DNA from: a virus
Virus record (IMG/VR): IMGVR_UViG_3300031951_000779
Location: 1-31,808 of that record
DNA length: 31,808 nt
Reading direction: 5' to 3' (one strand)
Part shown: piece after piece, positions 1 through 7,701 of the stretch
How positions within the stretch are numbered: position 1 is the first letter of the stretch
Layout of the letters: each line of letters starts with the position of its first letter
Position numbers and translations under genes: made by a program
Notes under the pieces: generated by a model
Seen by the model: the letters and a program-made list of their open reading frames with translations, nothing else
What the model was told of the DNA's origin: nothing
The model's database searches: none

Positions 1-1
1 A

Positions 2-1030
2 GAGCGCAAGACGTTCGAGTTCGCACCCGGGGCGTTGTACCACCTCAAGATGCCCGGACCGGCGGGCGTACAGGCGCAGTGGGGCTTTCCGCCCATCACC
101 AGCGCCATCAAGAACTTCCTGTTCACGGCGGTGCTTCGTCGCGCGAACGAGGCGATTGCGCTGGAGCACATCACCCCTTTCAGGATCATTCACCCTCTGG
201 CCGCGAGCGGCGCGGGCGACCCCCTGACGACGATTCCTCTGGATCGGTGGAAGTCGGAGATGGAGCGCAACATGCGGCTCTTCCGACGCGACCCGCTGCG
301 GATCCAGTTTTCACCCGTGCCCGTCGGTGTGCAGAACATCGGCGGCGAAGGTCGCGCCCTTCTCACGCTGGGCGAGCTTCAGGAGGCCGAGAAGTCGATC
401 GTGCTGTCCCTGGGCGTTCCCATGGAATTCCTCTCTGGCGGGCTCGGACAGACGCGCGGCGAGATCACCCTGAGGATGATCGAGAACCAGCTGCAGACGC
501 ACATCGAAAACCTCAACGCCTTGGTGCAATGGGTGGAACGCAAGGTCGCCTCCTTCATGTCCTGGGCGTCGATTCGCATGCGTCTCGCCGACTTCAAGAT
601 GATCGACGACGTCGAAAACAAGCAGCTCAAGATTCAGCTGTGGCAGAGCCAGCTCCTGTCCAACACCACCATGGCGGAGATGCTGGACGTCGACCTCGAC
701 CACGAGCGCAAGCAGCGGCGCGAAGACGCGCTCGCCGACGCGCGCTCGGAACAAGAGACCTCCGTCGCGCTTCAAAAGCTGCAGCAGTCGATCTCGACGC
801 AAGCACAGCAGCAGGCCCTGCAAAACCAAGGGGGGCTGGCCTACGACCAACAGCAGATCCTTGCCAAAGCGCAGCCGATCGCCGAAGAGATGGCGGGGTA
901 CGACGCGGGCACGCGGCGCTCGCGGCTCGACTCTCTCAAAGGCGAGGACTTTGTCATGTACTGCATGACAAAAGAACTGCTGGAGCAGATGCAGCAGGAC
1001 CAAACTGCCGCGATGAAGGCGCAGGGCTGA
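2..1030 (+). CDS. Portal protein (5' end outside window)
   Basis: The reading frame is open from base 2 to the stop at 1030, so this is the C-terminal part (about 342 residues) of a longer gene; the TTG at 35 is not taken as the start. The protein forms the dodecameric ring at the capsid vertex through which DNA is packaged and to which the tail attaches. What is seen: an aromatic/proline stretch (GFPPITSAIKNFLF) followed by RRANEAIALEHITPFRIIHP, then a GVPMEFLSGG loop followed by a long helical segment (about residues 155-215) and a Gln-rich charged C-terminus. This order resembles the stem, clip and crown parts of myovirus portals. The identification rests on family resemblance and on its place upstream of protease and capsid genes. 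It is followed one base later by the next ATG, suggesting co-translation. Confidence 0.78.
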   Translation, partial: ERKTFEFAPGALYHLKMPGPAGVQAQWGFPPITSAIKNFLFTAVLRRANEAIALEHITPFRIIHPLAASGAGDPLTTIPLDRWKSEMERNMRLFRRDPLRIQFSPVPVGVQNIGGEGRALLTLGELQEAEKSIVLSLGVPMEFLSGGLGQTRGEITLRMIENQLQTHIENLNALVQWVERKVASFMSWASIRMRLADFKMIDDVENKQLKIQLWQSQLLSNTTMAEMLDVDLDHERKQRREDALADARSEQETSVALQKLQQSISTQAQQQALQNQGGLAYDQQQILAKAQPIAEEMAGYDAGTRRSRLDSLKGEDFVMYCMTKELLEQMQQDQTAAMKAQG

Positions 1031-1031
1031 G

Positions 1032-1442
1032 ATGGAAGACTGGATGGATCGGCAGCAAGCAGCGAAGGAAGAGGCCCAGAGGGGCCCACGCGTGGGGTTC
1101 ACCGAACCCTCCGAAGAGCAGCCCCGCCGCCTGCGCGTCGCGCACGAAACCTACTCGATCTTTCGGCCCTGGCAGGGATGCTCCCGCTGCAAGGACATGC
1201 TGAAGGATCAACCGGAGCTGCTGCCGGAGCTCGGCGACTTCGTATGCCCGCACACGCGGCACACCGAGTACATCACGCTGATCAACCGCTTGCGCAACGC
1301 AGGAGCAGCGGGGCCCTGGAAGCTCCAAGCACGCGAGTTCTCAAATGAACGCGGCGAGATCTACGTGACGATCGCGTGGGAAGAGCCCGAAGGGCCTATC
1401 AGCGAAACGAAGGCTCGGCCCAAGGGCGTACCGCGCTTGTAG
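1032..1442 (+). CDS. Small Cys/His protein downstream of portal, unknown function
   Basis: A 136-residue protein that I do not recognise. The ATG lies one base after the portal stop codon, so translation is probably coupled. The middle holds CSRCKD (about residues 55-60) and CPHTRHTE (about 80-87). This CxxC plus C-x-H-x2-H spacing could bind a zinc ion, though not in a classical family arrangement I can name. The N-terminus is strongly charged, and the C-terminus ends in a basic, proline-containing tail. The last codons form the left arm of an 11-bp inverted repeat (1419-1457). Its position suggests a head or packaging accessory protein; this is inference from context only. Confidence 0.6.
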   Translation: MEDWMDRQQAAKEEAQRGPRVGFTEPSEEQPRRLRVAHETYSIFRPWQGCSRCKDMLKDQPELLPELGDFVCPHTRHTEYITLINRLRNAGAAGPWKLQAREFSNERGEIYVTIAWEEPEGPISETKARPKGVPRL

Positions 1443-1457
1443 CGGCACGCCCTTGGG
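1419..1457 (+). terminator. Hairpin at the end of the portal operon
   Basis: CCCAAGGGCGT (1419-1429) pairs perfectly with ACGCCCTTGGG (1447-1457). Inside it CCGC (1431-1434) can pair with GCGG (1442-1445), leaving a seven-base loop. The left arm lies in the last codons of the upstream gene and the right arm in the gap. No T-run follows, so it could be a weak or factor-assisted terminator, or a structure protecting the mRNA 3' end. It separates portal-side genes from the RNAP gene. Confidence 0.5.
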
Positions 1458-1476
1458 TTCGGACTATCTCCGAATG

Positions 1477-1494
1477 CTTCGTTCGAGAACGAAG
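1477..1494. promoter_or_regulatory. Palindrome, possible operator
   Basis: Eight-base arms CTTCGTTC and GAACGAAG flank a two-base centre. This could be a dimeric repressor site or form a short hairpin (six-base stem, six-base loop). It lies about 110 bp before the RNAP start. There is no direct evidence for a binding protein. Confidence 0.3.
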
Positions 1495-1586
1495 ATCACG
1501 AACACGAACACGGATCGAATGAGCACGGCGATTCTCCTTTGATGAGCAGAAGGCGCTCACCATGGGCTTTTACCGCGTTCAGCAGC

Positions 1587-1592
1587 TAGAAT
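1587..1592 (+). promoter_or_regulatory. TANNNT box (TAGAAT) before the RNAP gene
   Basis: TAGAAT ends nine bases before ATG 1602, and no Shine-Dalgarno sequence lies between. If this is a -10 element, transcription would begin at or within a few bases of the start codon, giving a leaderless mRNA. No TTGACA-like -35 is seen. Confidence 0.35.
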
Positions 1593-1601
1593 TCGCTTGC
1601 G

Positions 1602-4600
1602 ATGAACGAGTTGACGCCGGTTCTGACGAGCGCGACAACGCTGCGTCAAAAGCTGCACGAAAAGACGACGCAAGCGCTGACCTCGGCGTTTCCACTCGAC
1701 CTCAAGGGCCGAACGCTGGAACTGAAAGACGTCCACGTGCAGGCCCAGAATTTCGGGCCCACGGACGAGTACGACGCGATCACCAAGGGCTCCTCGCTCA
1801 ATGAGCCGGTCAAGGGGACGCTGGTTCTGAAGGACTCCTCGGGGCGGGTCGTCGACGAAGCGAAGAACTTCACGCTGGCGCACATCCCGTACCTGACCGC
1901 GCGCCACACGTTGATCGCCGACGGCAACGAGTATCAAGTCGCGAATCAGCTTCGGCGCAAGCCCGGCGTGTATACGCAGCGCGCCGACAATGGCGAGCTG
2001 AAGACCGTCTTCAACCTCGGGCGTGGGCGCAATTTCGACCTCGCCTTCAACCCCGACAAGGGGACGTTCCATCTTCAGTACGGGACTTCGAACCTTCCTC
2101 TTTACGCCGTATTGCGCGGGCTCGGAGTGGAGCACAGCCAGATCGCCAAGCATCTCGGAGCGGGCGTCGCAAGCGCCAACGAAGAAGAGCACGGGCATCA
2201 GACCGTGCAGACGATCGGCAAGTTGTACGCGAAGCTGGAACATCCTGCGGTGATGGATCCGAAGGCGCCGCACGAGACGAAGATCGAAGCGATTCGAAAG
2301 CGCTACGACCAATCGACGCTCGATCCCGAGGTCACGTCAGTTACCCTCGGCGGCCCTCACTCGAAGGTGACGCCTGACGCGCTGCTCGTCGCCGCGAAGA
2401 AGATGCTCGACGTGCACGCCGGGAAGACGCCCGTCGACGACACGGACTCGCTGCGGTTCAAGACCTTTCACGCCCTCGACGACTTTGTGTCGGAGCGCAT
2501 TCGCCTGACCGCGCGCCAGTGGGCACCCAAGGCGAAGATGGCGCTGACGGGCAAGACCGTGATCCGCGATGCGTTGAAGCCCGCGCCGTTCTCGGACTCG
2601 ATTCGAAAGTTCTTGACCACGTCCTCGCTCTCCAGCGTGCCCACGGGCATCAACCCGATGGAGATCATCGACCACGCGGTGAAGGTCACGAGCTTGGGCG
2701 AGGGCGGTATCCCATCGGATCGCGCGATTCCGATGGACGCGCGCATGATCCACAACACGCACTTCGGAGCGCTCGACCCGATCCGTACGCCGGAGTCGAA
2801 CCACTCCGGCGTGGACATTCGCGCCACGATCGCTGCGCACCGCGACGACAAGGGGAACTTGTACACGGTGCTGCACAACGTGAAGACGAACAAGGACGAG
2901 TTCGTCCGCGCGGGAGACTTGAACAAGTACGTCGTGGCGTTTCCGCACCAAGAGCTCAGGGGGCTCGTCGACGCTTTCGTCGACGGCCACCAGACGCGCG
3001 TGATCGCGTCGCGTGTGACGCATCAGCTGGGACACGTCAAGCACCTCTACTCCCCCGCGACGTCGCTGATCCCCATGATTCACTCGATTCAGGGGAATCG
3101 AGCCATCATGGGTTCGAAGATGGGCACGCAAGCGTTGCCTCTCGTCGAGCGCGAGGCGCCCCTTGTTCAAGTCAGGTCCCATCACCCGGACGGCCACTCC
3201 TTCGAGACGCTGTACGGGCACATGATCGTGCCGACGGCTTCGATCGGAGGCACGGTGGCGAAGGTCGACGACCAGTTCGTATACATCCGCCCGCACGCAG
3301 AGAAGCGCAGCGCAGCAGGGGACGCAGCTCTCGTCAAAGTCCCCTACTTCAAGAAGTTCCCCTTCCCCTCGAAGACGTTTCTGAACCACGCCGTCGAAGT
3401 GAAGGCCGGGGACAAGGTCGAAGAGGGGCAGCGTCTCGCGGAGTCGAACTACACCCGCAACGGCGTCCTCGCGCTCGGCAAGAATCTGCGCGTCGGCTAC
3501 TTGCCGTACTACGGGTACAACTCGAACGACGCCGTGGTGATCTCCGCTGCGGCCTCGCAGAAGTTGACCAGCGAGCACATGTACCGCGAGATCTTCGAGC
3601 TGGGCGGCGGCATCGAGCTCAATCGCGCCAAGCACCAGCTGTACTACGGCGCGAAGTACCCCGCGTCGATGTACGCCAAGCTCGACGACAGCGGCGTGAT
3701 CAAGAAGGGCACGAAGCTCGACCCCAAGGATCTCCTCGTCGCTGGGCTGATGAGGCAGGCCATCACCGGCACCGACGCGATGCTGGGACGCATCGGCAAA
3801 GCGCTGGTGAAGCCCTTCAAGGACATCGCGCTGGTCTGGGACCACGGCGTGCCCGGTGAAGTCATTGACGTCGTGCGCGTGAGCGGTCGGATCACGATCT
3901 TGGTCCAGACGCGCGAAGCTATGCAAGTTGGCGACAAGCTCGCAGGGCGCTACGGCAACAAGGGCGTCGTCGCGAAGATCGTCCCAGACCACGAGATGCT
4001 GCGTGACGAGCAGGGGAACCCCCTCGATCTGCTCCTGACGTCGGCGGGCGTCATCTCCCGCATCAATCCCGCGCAGGTCATCGAGACCGCTGTCTCCAAG
4101 GTGGCGGATAAGACGGGCGTACCCATCGTCTACGACAACGCGGCGGGGCATAACGCCGTAAAGTGGGCGCGGAACTTGATGCGAGAGCACGGCGTCAAGG
4201 ACAAGGAAGAGCTCTATGACCCGCTGCTTCAACGCAAGGTCGTTGGCGCTGACGGCAAGGGCGTGCTCGTCGGGAAGCAGTACATCTACAAGCTGTTCAA
4301 GAGCACGGACACCAACTTCGCCGGGCACGGCGTCGGCCCGTACGACCTGAACGAGCAGCCGCTCAAGACCGGAGGCGATGAGAGCGCCAAGGGCCTCGGC
4401 AAGATGGAGTTCGACGCGCTCCTGGCGCACAACGCCCGAAACTTCCTGCGGGAAGCAGCGACCGTACGGGGTCAGAAGAACGACGAGTACTGGAAGGCTG
4501 TGCAGACGGGGCTCCCCCTGCCTACGCCCAAGCCTTCGTTCGCGTTCAACAAGTTTCTCGCGCTCCTCGAAGGCGCCGGAGTCAAGGTGGACAAGCGCGG

Positions 4601-6143
4601 ATCGAAGTTCGCGCTGCTGCCTATGACCGACAAGGACATCCTCGCGCGAAGTGCAGGGGCGATCGATCACGGCGGAACCGTGCGCGCCAAGGACCTCAAG
4701 CCCGAAACGGGAGGTCTGTTTGACCCGCGCAAGACCGGAGGCGCGCAAGGCACGCTCTACAGCCACATCGTCTTGCACGAGCCCGTGCCTAACCCCGTGT
4801 TCGAGGAGCCCATTCGGCGCCTCCTCGGCATGACGGAGCCAAAGTTCAGGGAGGCGCTGCGCGACAAGGGCGGTGCGTGGTTCCGTGCTGAGCTGTCGCG
4901 CCTCGACGTGCCCGCGAAGCTGCGGGAGCTGCGCGAGCAGCTGAAGAACGCCAAGGGCCCCGTGCTCAACGACGTCGTGAAGCAGATCAAGTACTTGGAG
5001 GCGCTGCAGAAGCACAAGCTGAATCCCGGCGACGCATACGTCATGCAGAACGTCCCCGTCATTCCGCCGATGTTCCGCCCGATTCAGCCCGGAGTTCGTG
5101 ACCCCTCGCAGCTCATGGTGGCGGACGCGAACAAGCTGTACGGACAGCTCTTCGACTCCGATAAGACGCTGCGAACGACGGCTGTTGAATCCGATCGCGG
5201 CAAGCACCGCCAGGACCTCTACGAGAAGGTTGAGGAGCTGTACGGAACGGCGCTTCCACGGGACCCGAAGCTTCAGCAGCAGAAGGTCAAGGGGATGCTG
5301 GCGACCGTCGCAGGCGTCGGTACGCCCAAAGGCGGCTTTTTTCAGCGTAAGCTCATGCGCCGCACGCAGGATGTGTCGGGGCGCGGAACCGCTGTGCCCG
5401 ATTCAAACCTCGGCATGGACGAGGTCGGCATCCCCGAACCGATGTTGTGGCAGTCGCTCGACAAGCTCATCGTCGCGCGCCTGATCCGAACGGGCTACCC
5501 CGCGCTCGCTGCCCGCGAGCTCGTGAACAATCGGGCTCCCGCCGCACGTGACGCCATGCTCGCAGAGACGCGCGAGCGCCCCGCGATCATCAACCGCGCC
5601 CCGACGCTCCACCGAGGGTCCATCGTCGCAGCCTACGCGAAGCCCGTGCCCGGCAAGACGATCCGCGTCTCGGCCTTCGCCGAGAAGGGAATGAACCTCG
5701 ACTACGACGGAGACACCCTGCAGGTTCACTTCCCGATCGGAGCTGAATCAGTTCAAGACGCGAAGCAGATGACGTTGAGCAACATGTTGCTCAGCGATCA
5801 GCAGCGAAACCGCTTGATGGTGTTCCCACAGCACGAAGCCATCATCGCGTTCACGCTCGCGGCCAAGCACGTGACGCCGACGGGACCTGTCCGCACGTTC
5901 AAAACGCGCGAAGAGGCTCTCGGTGCGTACCGCCGAGGCGAGCTCAAGCTGTCGGACTCCATCGAGATCGAGAATGAAAAGCGCGCCGAAAGCGAAGAGC
6001 TGTATGATGGATACGGCGAAGGCGACCCTCTCCATGCCTCGTTCTATCCCGTGGAGCCCGACGAAGCGCTATCCTATTTCCCGCCGGAGCTGCTGACGGG
6101 CGAAGGTGACGACGAGGACCCCGATGTTCGACTTCTTGAATGA
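1602..6143 (+). CDS. Fused RNA polymerase beta / beta' N-terminal half
   Basis: A 1513-residue catalytic subunit of a multisubunit DNA-dependent RNA polymerase. Beta-type blocks come first: IPYLTARHTLIADGNEYQV (about 94-112), VTSLGEGG followed by the THFGALDPIRTPES rifampicin-region block (about 361-400), the GYNSNDAVVIS block (about 640), GDKLAGRYGNKGV with the two active-centre lysines (about 776-788), and KGLGKMEFDALLAH (about 929-942). From about residue 1000 it becomes beta': KPETGGLFD, the VPVIPPMFRPIQPG block, VSGRG, NRAPTLHRG (about 1331), and the catalytic LDYDGD at 1366-1371 with Asp 1367, 1369 and 1371, matching NADFDGD of cellular enzymes. The beta part (about 980 residues) is much shorter than the E. 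coli subunit (1342). The beta' N-terminal zinc domain is absent. The protein stops before the bridge helix; the rest of beta' is at 7702-9501. Start at ATG 1602: no Shine-Dalgarno, with a TAGAAT box nine bases upstream. No alpha, omega or sigma gene is visible here. Confidence 0.95.
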   Translation: MNELTPVLTSATTLRQKLHEKTTQALTSAFPLDLKGRTLELKDVHVQAQNFGPTDEYDAITKGSSLNEPVKGTLVLKDSSGRVVDEAKNFTLAHIPYLTARHTLIADGNEYQVANQLRRKPGVYTQRADNGELKTVFNLGRGRNFDLAFNPDKGTFHLQYGTSNLPLYAVLRGLGVEHSQIAKHLGAGVASANEEEHGHQTVQTIGKLYAKLEHPAVMDPKAPHETKIEAIRKRYDQSTLDPEVTSVTLGGPHSKVTPDALLVAAKKMLDVHAGKTPVDDTDSLRFKTFHALDDFVSERIRLTARQWAPKAKMALTGKTVIRDALKPAPFSDSIRKFLTTSSLSSVPTGINPMEIIDHAVKVTSLGEGGIPSDRAIPMDARMIHNTHFGALDPIRTPESNHSGVDIRATIAAHRDDKGNLYTVLHNVKTNKDEFVRAGDLNKYVVAFPHQELRGLVDAFVDGHQTRVIASRVTHQLGHVKHLYSPATSLIPMIHSIQGNRAIMGSKMGTQALPLVEREAPLVQVRSHHPDGHSFETLYGHMIVPTASIGGTVAKVDDQFVYIRPHAEKRSAAGDAALVKVPYFKKFPFPSKTFLNHAVEVKAGDKVEEGQRLAESNYTRNGVLALGKNLRVGYLPYYGYNSNDAVVISAAASQKLTSEHMYREIFELGGGIELNRAKHQLYYGAKYPASMYAKLDDSGVIKKGTKLDPKDLLVAGLMRQAITGTDAMLGRIGKALVKPFKDIALVWDHGVPGEVIDVVRVSGRITILVQTREAMQVGDKLAGRYGNKGVVAKIVPDHEMLRDEQGNPLDLLLTSAGVISRINPAQVIETAVSKVADKTGVPIVYDNAAGHNAVKWARNLMREHGVKDKEELYDPLLQRKVVGADGKGVLVGKQYIYKLFKSTDTNFAGHGVGPYDLNEQPLKTGGDESAKGLGKMEFDALLAHNARNFLREAATVRGQKNDEYWKAVQTGLPLPTPKPSFAFNKFLALLEGAGVKVDKRGSKFALLPMTDKDILARSAGAIDHGGTVRAKDLKPETGGLFDPRKTGGAQGTLYSHIVLHEPVPNPVFEEPIRRLLGMTEPKFREALRDKGGAWFRAELSRLDVPAKLRELREQLKNAKGPVLNDVVKQIKYLEALQKHKLNPGDAYVMQNVPVIPPMFRPIQPGVRDPSQLMVADANKLYGQLFDSDKTLRTTAVESDRGKHRQDLYEKVEELYGTALPRDPKLQQQKVKGMLATVAGVGTPKGGFFQRKLMRRTQDVSGRGTAVPDSNLGMDEVGIPEPMLWQSLDKLIVARLIRTGYPALAARELVNNRAPAARDAMLAETRERPAIINRAPTLHRGSIVAAYAKPVPGKTIRVSAFAEKGMNLDYDGDTLQVHFPIGAESVQDAKQMTLSNMLLSDQQRNRLMVFPQHEAIIAFTLAAKHVTPTGPVRTFKTREEALGAYRRGELKLSDSIEIENEKRAESEELYDGYGEGDPLHASFYPVEPDEALSYFPPELLTGEGDDEDPDVRLLE

Positions 6144-6597
6144 GCTGCTGAGCAAAAGCCCTCAGGCCCCCGAGAAGGACGGCGCCGAACACCTCGCGTG
6201 CCTTCAATCGATCCTGACGAAGAAGTACGCATTGCTCCTCGCGTACATCTCGTACGGGGATCAGCTGCGCGCCTTTGGTCGTGACGGTGTCTACGAGCAC
6301 TTCCAAGAACACATCAAGGAAGAGCGGGACACGATTTACCAGCTCAACAAGAAGATCACTGCGCTCGGCGGAGACGCCGTCGTCAGCGTCGACCCTGTGC
6401 CCTCCGTGCCTCTGAACCAGCCGCGCGCCGTCTTCGAAGCCCTCCTGGCGATGGAACAAGCGTCGGTCGCGCTGTGGTCTGAACTGTTCCGCAACACCGA
6501 AGACGATGTCGCGCTGAACGCCATGGCGCAGAACGGGGCTCTCGCGGATCAGCAGCACGCCGACGACATGCGCCGCTACCTTCGGAGTGAGTGCTAA
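6124..6597 (+). CDS. Ferritin-like four-helix protein
   Basis: A 157-residue, mostly helical protein resembling the ferritin/bacterioferritin/Dps superfamily. What is seen: a first helix LTKKYALLLAYISYGDQLRA, a second with EHIKEERDTIYQLNKKITAL ending in GG, a third with FEALLAMEQASVALWSELFR, and a fourth ending ADQQHADDMRRYL. The E-H-x2-E-E cluster, the glutamate in the third helix and the final Q-x2-H resemble diiron ligands, so iron or another metal could be bound; whether the site is complete is uncertain. ATG 6124 is chosen over GTG 6106 because GAGGA lies about six bases upstream. The gene overlaps the RNAP gene by 20 bp and its stop overlaps the next ATG by one base, so it is co-expressed with the polymerase. 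In a virion-gene cluster it may be a structural or minor virion protein rather than an iron store. Confidence 0.7.
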   Translation: MFDFLNELLSKSPQAPEKDGAEHLACLQSILTKKYALLLAYISYGDQLRAFGRDGVYEHFQEHIKEERDTIYQLNKKITALGGDAVVSVDPVPSVPLNQPRAVFEALLAMEQASVALWSELFRNTEDDVALNAMAQNGALADQQHADDMRRYLRSEC

Positions 6598-6974
6598 TGC
6601 CTAACCTGCAGGACGTAGCGCGCGGCATCACGACGCGCCTGAAGAAGCGCCAGCGCGGATTCCACTTCGAGCGGGAGCCCGGCTTTTACGGCGTAACCAA
6701 GGGCTTTGGCGACGCCGCGAAGCTGAAGGTCGCCAGCGAGGCCCGCGCGCGAGCGATTCGAAAGGTGGCGGAGAAGTACGCGCTGCTTGATGAATCGGGC
6801 GAGCCCATCGAGGCGTTGGCGAAGCTGTTCGCCGAGAGCAACTTCGGCTACGGGGACGAACCTGTGGCCGCGAAGCGCACCGGGGACCCCATTTGGGGTC
6901 CCTCGATGGGAACGCCGAACGAACCCGGAGACCGTAACGGGCTGAGTCGCGGCCTTTCGTACGGAGGAGTCTGA
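6597..6974 (+). CDS. Small basic protein in RNAP operon, unknown
   Basis: A 125-residue protein with no family I recognise. The N-terminal half is basic (TTRLKKRQRGFHFEREPGFYG), the middle is helical with many Arg/Lys/Ala (SEARARAIRKVAEKYALL), and the C-terminus is rich in Gly, Pro and Asn. ATG 6597 is used because it overlaps the previous stop as TAATG; the GTG at 6591 would lie inside the upstream gene. A - strand match to the AACGCCGTAAA word falls inside the gene (6685-6694). It lies between the two RNAP genes, so it could be an RNAP partner or a minor virion protein, but nothing in its sequence decides this. Confidence 0.6.
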   Translation: MPNLQDVARGITTRLKKRQRGFHFEREPGFYGVTKGFGDAAKLKVASEARARAIRKVAEKYALLDESGEPIEALAKLFAESNFGYGDEPVAAKRTGDPIWGPSMGTPNEPGDRNGLSRGLSYGGV

Positions 6975-7654
6975 TGATCTCGAATGAAGCCTACGCCGAA
7001 GCACAAGTGCGCGGCGTGCAGAAGACGCTGGCCTTCTACGGCCTGGAGAAGGCAGCCGCTGCGGGGGTGCTCGCAACGCTGGGCCGCGCCGGGTCGCGCG
7101 CGCTGAGCGGCGGCATGAAGGCCTATCAACACGGCGGCGGCAGCATGATGCAGAACGTCGGCAAAGGCATCGCCTCCGGCGCCAAGAGCTTCCAACGCGC
7201 GGGGGGTCTCCCTGCTGCGGGGAAGGCGCTGGGGGCCACCGCTGCGGTGGGCGCTGGAGCGTACGGCGCCGGTCGCGCGTTTGGCGCAGGACAAGCAGGT
7301 GGCCAGAAGCAGGCGAGCGACGCAGACACGCTCGGTATCACTGCTGACGACGCCGAAGGTATCGCGCGAACAATCGGTATGGGTTTCATCCCCTTCGGCA
7401 ACACCGCGCAGGGCGTTCACCGTGGGTCTCTCCACGGGTACAACGAACCTTTTCAAGGCGCGGTGCGCATGCTCGGGGGGACCATGGCCGGAGGGATGGT
7501 CGGAGGCGCCGCAGGCGCAGTCATCGGAAAGGGGCTCGGCATGAATAGGGGCGCCGTTCACGGCCTCAATGGGGCGCTGACCCTCCTTGGAAGTGGCGTC
7601 GGGGGGCACTTGGCGACGCGCAAGTACCTCAAGCCCCCGGAGGAACAGGGCTAA
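6974..7654 (+). CDS. Glycine-zipper (Gly/Ala-rich) putative virion protein
   Basis: A 226-residue protein dominated by Gly and Ala. Two long low-complexity hydrophobic stretches are seen: about residues 75-105 (LGATAAVGAGAYGAGRAFGAG) and about 160-205, where GxxxG spacing is dense (LGGTMAGGMVGGAAGAVIGKG). Such glycine zippers pack membrane helices or insert into membranes. The N-terminus carries a short amphipathic helix (VQKTLAFYGLEKAAAAG). ACGGAGGAGT provides a Shine-Dalgarno before ATG 6974, which overlaps the previous stop (TGATG). It sits directly before the beta' C-terminal gene. It resembles in style the proteins at 17525 and 29126. A minor virion or membrane-penetrating role is inference. 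Confidence 0.62.
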   Translation: MISNEAYAEAQVRGVQKTLAFYGLEKAAAAGVLATLGRAGSRALSGGMKAYQHGGGSMMQNVGKGIASGAKSFQRAGGLPAAGKALGATAAVGAGAYGAGRAFGAGQAGGQKQASDADTLGITADDAEGIARTIGMGFIPFGNTAQGVHRGSLHGYNEPFQGAVRMLGGTMAGGMVGGAAGAVIGKGLGMNRGAVHGLNGALTLLGSGVGGHLATRKYLKPPEEQG

Positions 7655-7701
7655 AGTCCCCCCCTCACTCCCTTTAACCCGCGCGCGGCTCTGGTGCCTT
7701 C

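Larger units (their letters stand above)
1443..1601 (+). other. 159-bp gap upstream of the RNAP gene
   Basis: This is the longest intergenic gap in the window. It contains the right arm of the hairpin above, an imperfect palindrome at 1477-1494 (CTTCGTTC, two bases, GAACGAAG), a short direct repeat of ACGAAC near 1499-1511, and the TAGAAT box at 1587. Only tiny ORFs fit, for example ATG 1542 to TAG 1589 (15 codons), and none has a Shine-Dalgarno sequence. It is the natural place for control of RNAP expression. Confidence 0.45.

Noticed and set aside
79-1203. A 374-codon + strand frame over the portal gene
   Set aside because: Out of frame with the portal motifs, Arg/Ala/Asp-rich without domain, and it runs across the portal stop into the next gene.
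1562-1804. An 80-codon frame starting at ATG 1562 just before RNAP
   Set aside because: It overlaps the RNAP N-terminus in another frame, lacks a Shine-Dalgarno, and the RNAP frame has conserved content from its first 100 residues.
2103-2112. TTTACGCCGT at 2103 and 14700 as further copies of the 12-bp word
   Set aside because: They match only one half of the extended palindrome and not the AACGSCGTAAAS form on either strand, so they were not counted.
2337-5207. A 956-codon open frame on the - strand within the RNAP gene
   Set aside because: It lies antisense to a chain with unmistakable RNAP motifs; it is Arg/Val/Leu/His-rich with no domain, a typical shadow in GC-rich DNA.
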